DNA of 18,824 nt from DASWIG01 sp965371445 (GTDB lineage Bacteria; Acidobacteriota; Thermoanaerobaculia; Multivoradales; J023). Where the stretch lies: assembly GCA_965371445.1 (NCBI GenBank), contig CBDUYN010000194.1, positions 1 to 18,824 of the forward strand. Direction: 5' to 3'. Position numbers and translations under genes: made by a program. Shown in pieces: positions 13,360-18,824 of this stretch. Numbering within the stretch: position 1 is the stretch's first letter; every line of letters begins with the position of its first letter. The notes beneath the pieces were generated by a model. It saw nothing but the letters and a program-made list of their open reading frames with translations. It did not search any database and was not told the origin of the DNA.

Positions 13360-14004
13360 GTGAACGCTCCGATGGTACAACGAGAAGTCACTTTCCGAGA
13401 ACCGCTAGCTCTCCTCGCAGCGACCGGGCTCGTGCTCGTGTGGTCCGGCGTCCAGCCACTGGAGCGGGGCACCTGGTGGCTTGAGGTCGCCCCGGTGTTG
13501 ATGGGGGTGCCTGTACTCGTAGTATCCTACTCGCGTTTTCGCCTGTCCCCTCTTCTCTACCGCTTGCTCTTCCTCCACGCCGTGATCCTCATGGTGGGTG
13601 GCCACTACACATACGCCCGGGTGCCAGCTGGCTTCTGGGTTCAGGACTTGCTCGACCTGTCTCGGAACCATTACGACCGTCTGGGTCACTTGGCCCAGGG
13701 TTTCATCCCTGCAATCTTGAGCCGCGAGATTCTCCTACGGCTCTCCCCCCTGCTGCGGGGGAAGTGGCTAGTCTTCCTCGTCATCTGTGTGTGCTTAGCC
13801 TTCAGCGCTTCCTATGAGCTCATCGAGTGGTGGGCAGCGCTCATCGGTGGCGAGTCTGCTGAGTCCTTTCTCGGCACGCAGGGAGACGTGTGGGACACTC
13901 AGTGGGACATGTTTCTGGCACTGTTAGGATGCGTCGCCGCCCAGGTTCTACTTGGACGCCTCCACGACCGGTCGATGGAAGCGATTGTCACCCAACCGGG
14001 TTGA
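13360..14004 (+). CDS. DUF2238 (YjdF-like) inner membrane protein
   Basis: The 214-residue polytopic protein has about five or six hydrophobic segments. The family hallmarks are all present: GGHYTYARVP, then RNHYDRLGHLAQGFIPAILS, SASYELIEWWAAL, and FLGTQGDVWDTQWDM. Members of this family (E. coli YjdF) have no established function; the conserved His, Tyr, Asp and Glu residues sit near membrane boundaries. AGGAG at 13345-13349 is 10 bases before GTG 13360, which I prefer to ATG 13372 because the latter is too far from it. The gene is intact, unlike its neighbours on both sides, and its base composition looks less GC-rich than the flanking genes, so it may have arrived separately. The gap 14005-14161 after it has no gene. 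Confidence 0.92.
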   Translation: MNAPMVQREVTFREPLALLAATGLVLVWSGVQPLERGTWWLEVAPVLMGVPVLVVSYSRFRLSPLLYRLLFLHAVILMVGGHYTYARVPAGFWVQDLLDLSRNHYDRLGHLAQGFIPAILSREILLRLSPLLRGKWLVFLVICVCLAFSASYELIEWWAALIGGESAESFLGTQGDVWDTQWDMFLALLGCVAAQVLLGRLHDRSMEAIVTQPG

Positions 14005-14161
14005 GCCGCGGGCCGGTCGCGTCCCGCTCCCTCGGTCGGCGTCTTCAGCGGCAGCAACGGCGGGCTCCTGACCGGCATGGCGATTTCGAAGAACCGTCGC
14101 TTCTGGAACCAGGGGCCGCCTGTGGTAGACAAGGAGGGAGGCGCCCTTCGGAGGTCCCCGC

Positions 14162-15668
14162 ATGAAGATCCCTTACGCCATTGCCGACTTCTACGCCCTG
14201 CGCACTGAAGGCTACCTCTACGTCGACCGCACCGACCGCATCGCTCTCCTCGAGGAGCTCGGCAAGAACCCCCTCTTCCTGCGGCCGCGTCGCTTCGGCA
14301 AGTCGCTGTGGGTCCGCACCCTGGCCTGCTACTACGACCTGCGCTACGCCTCCGAGCACGAGCGTCTCTTCGGCGACCTCGCCGTCGGCAAGGACCCCAC
14401 ACCGCTCGCCCACCGCTACTTCGTCCTGGACTGGGACTTCTCCGATCTGGACCTGGACCCGCCGCCCCTGGGCAGGGACATCAGCTCGCTCTCCCGTGCC
14501 CAGCGCATCGGCGACGAGATTCACGGCTACGTGAACAGCTCCCTCGAGACGTTCCTCCTGCGCTACGAGGAGCACCTGCCGGCCACCGTCGAGCTCGAAG
14601 CCGACGCTTTTCGTAACCTTGCACGGCTGCTCGCCGTCATCGAGCGGACTGCCTACGGTCTCTATCTCCTGATCGACGAGTACGACAACTTCGCCAACGA
14701 GGTCATGACCTCCGACCCCGACGCCTACCACGACCTGGTCCATACCGACGGCCCCTTCAAGCGACTCTTCAAGTGGGTGAAAAGGGCGATGGCCGGCCAG
14801 GGGCTGGAGCGGCTCTTCATCACCGGCGTCTCGCCGGTGGTGATGTCCGACGTCACGAGCGGTATGAACGTTGCCGAGAACGTCTACCTCTACGGCGAGC
14901 TGAACGACCTGTGCGGCTTTACTGACGACGAGGTGCGCGGTCTGCTCGCAGAGCTTCATGCCGAAAAAGCCGCCACGGGTGAGCCGTCCTGGGACGCCGA
15001 AGCGGCGCGCGACATACTCCGCGACTGGTACAACGGCTACCGCTTCGCCACCGGTTCCGAGGCCGCAGTCTACAACCCTACGCTGGTGCTTTACTTCCTC
15101 AAGCACCTCCAGCGCACCGGCACCTACCCGCGCCAGATGCTCGATGCGAACCTCGCTGCCGACGAGGGGAAGCTCGACTACCTCGCCCAGGTGACCGCGG
15201 GCCAGGACGCGGTGATCGACCTGATCCGCAAGGGGCGGCCTCTCGCCAGCTCATGGACCGCTTCACTCTGCGTGCCATGCTCGAGCGCTCGGCCCAGGAC
15301 GCGAGCTTCCTAGGCTCCTATCTCTTTTACTTTGGCATGCTCACCCTGAGCCAGGAGGAGACGACCGAGCAGACCCTGGAGCTCGTGGTGCCCAACGAGG
15401 TGATGCGCGGTCTCTTTTCGAATTCAAGCGGCTGCCCTTGAAGAAGTTGAGAAAGAGCGGCAAGGAGGTGAAGGCCATGAAGCGCGAGGAGCTGGCGGCG
15501 CTCGGGCCGGTCCAGGCGGCGCTCGACGAGGCCGAAACGCAGCTTACGGGCTACCGGCGGGCGCTCGGGAAGCGTTACGGCAACGTCCTCAAGCTTCGCG
15601 CCTGGGCGGTGGTGGCTCTGGGCTTCGAACGGCTCGTCGTCCGGCCGTCGAGCTCTTCCCTGGTGTAG
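14162..15668 (+). pseudogene. Broken AAA-ATPase / PD-(D/E)XK nuclease-family gene
   Basis: From ATG 14162 (GGAGGT 7 bases upstream) the frame has the AAA-ATPase-like domain: RPRRFGKS P-loop (41-48), IDEYD Walker B (171-175), FITGVSPVVMSD, and DWYNGYRF. After IRKGRPLA, near 15247, one base is missing. The protein continues one frame over as LMDRFTLRAMLE to VVPNEVMRGLF. Near 15417 the text jumps to a third frame with EFKRLPLKKL, then ALDEAETQLTGYRRALGKRYG and LRAWAVVALGFERLV. Intact relatives are roughly 500-570 residues and carry about 100 residues between the last two parts, including the first PD-(D/E)XK catalytic Asp. So there is a one-base deletion and an out-of-frame internal deletion that removes half the nuclease site. 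In this family such genes are often multicopy; the biological role is unclear. The truncated ATPase part (383 residues) could still be translated. Confidence 0.85.
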
Positions 15669-15805
15669 CCGAGAATCTTGCAGAGCGCGCGGTTGGCCCG
15701 GCGGATCCGCAGGGAGGGATCGGCGAGGTACATGCCGATCCCGGCACCCTCGAAGGCCTGATCGAAGAGCTCGTCGTGGTCCACAAGGAGTAAAGGGTAA
15801 CACAC
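15575..15805 (-). pseudogene. PAS-domain stump of a lost sensor gene
   Basis: The frame starting at GTG 15805 reads FDQAFEGAGIGMYLADPSLR, then IRRANRALCKILGYTREELDGRT, the classic first half of a PAS domain (N-A-x-x-x-x-L-G-Y-x-x-E-E-L). After about 15640 the similarity ends and the frame runs into sequence antisense to the nuclease remnant. PAS domains are about 100 residues and normally head a histidine kinase or diguanylate cyclase; no such output remains. The junction with the 3' end of the nuclease pseudogene looks like a recombination scar. Confidence 0.65.
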
Positions 15806-15825
15806 GTCGTCAGATCCGATACACT
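15797..15825 (+). promoter_or_regulatory. Tentative promoter of the YfiR-kinase operon
   Basis: GTAACA (15797-15802) and TACACT (15820-15825) are separated by 17 bases, each matching the sigma-70 consensus at 4 of 6 positions. Transcription would start near 15832, just before the leader hairpin at 15841-15865. The match is modest. Confidence 0.3.
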
Positions 15826-15840
15826 CGCCCGGGGAGCCGG

Positions 15841-15865
15841 CGCCAACCAGCGCTCAAGGTTGGCG
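15841..15865 (+). promoter_or_regulatory. Leader hairpin upstream of the YfiR-like gene
   Basis: CGCCAACC (15841-15848) pairs perfectly with GGTTGGCG (15858-15865) around a 9-base loop, ending 25 bases before the ATG at 15891. It could be a 5' stabilising or regulatory structure. No T-run follows, so it is not an intrinsic terminator in this direction. Confidence 0.4.
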
Positions 15866-15890
15866 TTGAAGGCCTCCGAGAAAGGGCGAC

Positions 15891-16499
15891 ATGCAGCTTC
15901 GAGTGCCTCAGCGAGATCGGCAGACGCCGAAGCCGGCGTACAGGCTCCGAAGGCGATGGGCCCACCTGGGCCTCGCCCTCGGCTTGGCGAGCCTCGTGGG
16001 CACCGCCGGCCTCGGTGCCGACGCCTTGTCCGAGGACGAGGTCAAGGCCGGGTTCCTCTACAATTTCATCTTCTTCGTCGAATGGCCTCCGAAAGAGCGG
16101 GGCGACGACGAGTCGATCGCTCTCTGTGTCGCCGGCGGGAGCTCGTTGAGCGACACTCTGTCGAGCGTCGAGGGTCGAGCGGTCGAAGGCAGGAAGCTGG
16201 TCGTCGCGCACCTGAACGGCGACGCCGAGCCCGCATCACTACGGGCTTGTGACCTCCTCTTCATCCGCGCCTCGCTGGCCGACGAGACCGGCGACATCCT
16301 CCGGTCGCTCGCGGGGTATCCGGTGCTCAGCGTCAGCGAGGTGGAAGGCTTCGCCCACGCCGGGGGTATGATCAACTTCGTCACCCGGGAAAACTCGGTG
16401 GGATTCGAGATCAACCGCGGCGCCGCGGAGCGGGTGGGGATCAAGCTCCGGTCCAGGCTTCTGCGTGTCGCCGATCGCATCGTTGAGGGGTCGGAGTGA
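15891..16499 (+). CDS. YfiR-family (DUF4154) periplasmic protein
   Basis: The 202-residue protein has a basic N-terminus and hydrophobic segment (about 24-40), a signal peptide likely cleaved near GADA. The YfiR domain follows: VKAGFLYNFIFFVEWP (51-66), IALCVAG (77-82), GRKLVV, DLLFI, YPVLSVSEVEGFAHAGGMINF and VGFEINRGAAERVGIKLRSRLLRVAD. In Pseudomonas, YfiR is a periplasmic repressor that binds the CHASE8 domain of the cyclase YfiN. Two cysteines, C79 and C120, are spaced much like a YfiR disulfide pair, as I recall it. The TGA stop overlaps the GTG start of the downstream CHASE8-like kinase (GTGA), so the two are translationally coupled, and I infer that this protein controls that kinase. 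The long basic N-terminus leaves the exact start open. Confidence 0.92.
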   Translation: MQLRVPQRDRQTPKPAYRLRRRWAHLGLALGLASLVGTAGLGADALSEDEVKAGFLYNFIFFVEWPPKERGDDESIALCVAGGSSLSDTLSSVEGRAVEGRKLVVAHLNGDAEPASLRACDLLFIRASLADETGDILRSLAGYPVLSVSEVEGFAHAGGMINFVTRENSVGFEINRGAAERVGIKLRSRLLRVADRIVEGSE

Positions 16500-18817
16500 A
16501 CGCCAACCTGCCAGCGGAGACTCGCCGCACGGGGGCGATCCGGATCGCCGGCCGCTCATTGATGAGCCAGCTGTCCATCCGGCACAAGCTGGTGCTGATC
16601 ATCATGACAGTCAGCGCGTTTTCGATGATGTTGACGAGTGGAGCCCTGATCGTCTACCAGGACTCCTCCTTTCGCGAGCGGATGGCCCGAGACCTCGAGA
16701 CCCAAGCGCAGATGCTGGCGACCAACTGCGCCGGGGCTCTGTTGTTCGACGACCCTGACGACGCCGAGGAGGTGCTGGCGTCGTTGCGAGCCAAGACGCC
16801 GATCCTGGTCGCCGGTGTCTACCGGGGGGACAAAACTCTGCTCGCCAGCTATCGGCGGACGGCCGACTCGGTGCCGCCGAGGGCGCCGGACGGGGAGGGT
16901 CACCGTTTCGGTGACGACCACGTGGTGTTGGTGAAGCGCGTGATCCTGGACGAGCAGACGATCGGTACGATCTACCTCCGATCGGACCTGAGCGAGCTGA
17001 CGGCGTTTCGACGGGAGAGTCTCCTCGCTCTGGCCCTGATGGTCCTGCTCGCCTCGATCGTCGCCTACGTCCTGTCGTCGAGGGTGCAGAGGGTGATCTC
17101 CGGGCCGATCTTCGAGCTCGCCCGAACGGCCCGCGCGGTCACCGAGGACGAAGACTATTCCATCCGCGCCCGCCGAGACTCCGAGGACGAGCTCGGCCTC
17201 CTCACGGACGCCTTCAACAACATGCTGGCCCACGTCGAGAAGACCGTGACCCTCGAGAAACGCCTGAGAGAGTCACAGAAGATGGAGGCGATCGGCCGAT
17301 TGGCAGGAGGCATCGCCCACGACTTCAACAACCTGCTCCAGGTCATCTCCTCGCACCTCCACTTCGTCCGCCAGGCAGTGTCCCCCCAGGAAGTGTCCGG
17401 CGACGACGTGGAGGGCATCTCCAAGGCCACCGAGTCGGCGACGGCGCTGACCCAGCAGTTGCTGGCCTTCAGCCGTCAGGCGGTGACCCACCCCGAGTCG
17501 TTGGACCTCAACCGGGTCGCCGGAGAAGCCGTCACCATGGTCCGGAGAACCATCGGAGAGGACATCGAGGCAAGCTTTTCACCCGGGACGGACCTATGGC
17601 CGATCCGTGCCGACGCCGGCCAGGTCCAGCAGGTGATTTTGAACCTCGCGCTCAACGCCCGCGACGCGATGCCCGGAGGCGGGAAGCTGAGCTTTGCGAA
17701 CGGTAACGTCAGCTTGAGCGAAAGCGACTGCCGGCTGGAGCCGCAGGCCACGCCGGGGGACTACGTGATGCTCTCGGTCGCCGACACCGGGTGTGGAATG
17801 GACGAGCACACGAAGGCCCATGCGTTGGAGCCTTTCTTCACCACCAAGAGTGCGGGTCGAGGTACCGGGCTCGGTCTGGCGACCGTCTTCGGCATCGTCA
17901 ACCAGACCGGCGGTCATCTCGCGATCGACTCCGAGGTCGGGAAGGGAACCACCGTCAGGGTCTGCTTTCCGCGCTCCGAGGAAACGCCGTCGGCCTCGGT
18001 CGACCGCCGTTTGGAGACCACCGACCGAGGTGGCCGAGGCGAGCTCCTGTTGCTCGTCGAAGACGAGCAGGCGGTTCGAAAGACGACGAGCCGGGTCTTG
18101 CGCCACGCCGGGTATCACGTCCTGGAGGCCGGGGATGCGGAAGAGGCCGGCTCGCTCTTCGCCGTTGCCGGTCACGACGTGGCCCTGCTGATCACGGACG
18201 TGGTGATGCCAGGCCGAAGGGGCGACGAGCTCGCTCAGGACCTCTTACGGAAGAATCCGCGGCTAGCGGTCCTTTTCATCACCGGATATGCACCCCGAGC
18301 CGGATCCGTCGCCCTCGAGGGCGGGGCTTGCTTGCAGAAGCCGATCGATCCTGACGTCCTGCTCCGGAAGATCGGGTCGCTCCTGGACGAACGGTCTTCC
18401 GGCGCGTGGAAAGAGCCGTCCGCCGGGGGCTTGCTGTTGCTCGTCGAGGACGAGCCGGCGATTCGCAGAGCGACGAGACACATGCTCGTCCAAGTGGGCT
18501 ACGAGGTCGTATTGGCCGAGGACGGCCGCGAGGGCCTCGAGTGCTTCGAGGCCCAGGCGGAGGAATTCGAGGCGGTCATCCTCGACTGGCTCATGCCGGG
18601 GATGGGCGGAGAAGAGACTCTCAGGAGGATGCTCGAGATCCGCCCGGGCCTCCGGGCGGTGATTACCAGCGGCGGCAACGCCTCCGAGACATGGCACGAA
18701 ACCACTGCCGCGATCGCTTTCCTGCAGAAGCCCTTCGACCGCGACCAGCTCATCGACAAGCTCGAAGAGGTCGGATCTTCGTTCGGGAAGAGGAGGGAGG
18801 AGAGATGGCAAACGTAG
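16496..18817 (+). CDS. Hybrid sensor histidine kinase: CHASE8-like, HAMP, HisKA, HATPase, two receiver domains
   Basis: The 773-residue protein has a membrane segment at about 31-53 and a periplasmic CHASE8-like domain at about 55-172 (ARDLETQAQMLATNCAGALLFDDP). A second membrane segment (174-195), a HAMP domain (196-250) and a HisKA domain with His275 in GRLAGGIAHDFNNLLQ follow. The ATPase domain has its N box at 383-387, DTGCGM (430-435) and GRGTGLGLA (454-462). Two receiver domains carry Asp568 (ITDVVMPG) with Lys615, and Asp697 (LDWLMPGM) with Lys745. All catalytic residues are intact, so autophosphorylation and a two-site phosphorelay are expected. GTG 16496 overlaps the YfiR-like stop, with GAGGGG 5 bases upstream. 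There is no DNA-binding or GGDEF output and no Hpt domain in it, so the signal must go to a separate protein, perhaps the one starting at 18805. Confidence 0.95.
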   Translation: MNANLPAETRRTGAIRIAGRSLMSQLSIRHKLVLIIMTVSAFSMMLTSGALIVYQDSSFRERMARDLETQAQMLATNCAGALLFDDPDDAEEVLASLRAKTPILVAGVYRGDKTLLASYRRTADSVPPRAPDGEGHRFGDDHVVLVKRVILDEQTIGTIYLRSDLSELTAFRRESLLALALMVLLASIVAYVLSSRVQRVISGPIFELARTARAVTEDEDYSIRARRDSEDELGLLTDAFNNMLAHVEKTVTLEKRLRESQKMEAIGRLAGGIAHDFNNLLQVISSHLHFVRQAVSPQEVSGDDVEGISKATESATALTQQLLAFSRQAVTHPESLDLNRVAGEAVTMVRRTIGEDIEASFSPGTDLWPIRADAGQVQQVILNLALNARDAMPGGGKLSFANGNVSLSESDCRLEPQATPGDYVMLSVADTGCGMDEHTKAHALEPFFTTKSAGRGTGLGLATVFGIVNQTGGHLAIDSEVGKGTTVRVCFPRSEETPSASVDRRLETTDRGGRGELLLLVEDEQAVRKTTSRVLRHAGYHVLEAGDAEEAGSLFAVAGHDVALLITDVVMPGRRGDELAQDLLRKNPRLAVLFITGYAPRAGSVALEGGACLQKPIDPDVLLRKIGSLLDERSSGAWKEPSAGGLLLLVEDEPAIRRATRHMLVQVGYEVVLAEDGREGLECFEAQAEEFEAVILDWLMPGMGGEETLRRMLEIRPGLRAVITSGGNASETWHETTAAIAFLQKPFDRDQLIDKLEEVGSSFGKRREERWQT

Positions 18818-18824
18818 CAACACC
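18805..18824 (+). CDS. Start of a downstream gene, cut by the window edge
   Basis: ATG at 18805 follows AGGAGGGAGGAGAG, an excellent ribosome site, and reads MANVAT up to the edge. It begins inside the last codons of the kinase gene in another frame, overlapping it by 13 bases, which suggests a coupled third gene of the YfiR-kinase operon. A response regulator would fit the context, but six residues cannot show that. Confidence 0.5.

Overview
The window is GC-rich bacterial chromosome with strong Shine-Dalgarno sites and tightly packed operons. Its gene set suggests a soil, sediment or marine heterotroph: a Gld-type ABC exporter followed by DUF4340, an FG-GAP secreted protein, a CRTAC1-like fragment, YfiR with a hybrid histidine kinase, and a GrdB-like selenoprotein. 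Acidobacteriota (Thermoanaerobaculia-like) is my best guess from gene content alone; there is no rRNA or tRNA to confirm it. No phage, insertion sequence, CRISPR array or tRNA was found.

Layout. (1) Bases 1-1232 hold no convincing gene. A near-perfect minus-strand Shine-Dalgarno sits at the left edge, an inverted repeat at 202-307, and an 11-unit tandem array of about 41.6 bp at 512-965, each unit centred on a near-palindrome GGCGAA-NNN-TTCGCC. (2) At 1233-1478 (-) lies the C-terminal stump of a glycosyltransferase. (3) At 1549-2286 (+) lies a GrdB/PrdB-family gene split by an in-frame UGA that is best read as selenocysteine: a U-P-M-C motif is followed by a hairpin that fits the bacterial SECIS rules. 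(4) At 2567-3976 (+) is a DEAD-box RNA helicase. (5) At 4028-9568 (-) is a run of five genes: ABC ATPase, ABC-2 permease, GldG-like protein, DUF4340 protein and a membrane-anchored TlpA-like thioredoxin. (6) At 9787-10074 (+) is a small charged protein; its TAG stop shares one CTAG with the stop of the convergent FG-GAP protein (10071-11885, -). (7) Bases 12118-15805 are mostly a gene graveyard: a frameshifted conserved hypothetical gene, a CRTAC1-like fragment fused to a second 42-bp repeat, an AAA-ATPase/PD-(D/E)XK gene with a frameshift and an internal deletion, and a PAS-domain stump. One intact DUF2238 membrane-protein gene sits among them. (8) At 15891-18817 (+) a YfiR-family periplasmic protein is translationally coupled to a CHASE8-like/HAMP hybrid histidine kinase with two receiver domains. 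A further gene starts at 18805 and runs out of the window.

The two items I would chase first are the selenoprotein, which routine annotation would split into two ORFs or call a pseudogene, and the helically phased hairpin-repeat family, which appears twice in the window and, in its second occurrence, lies within a decayed gene.
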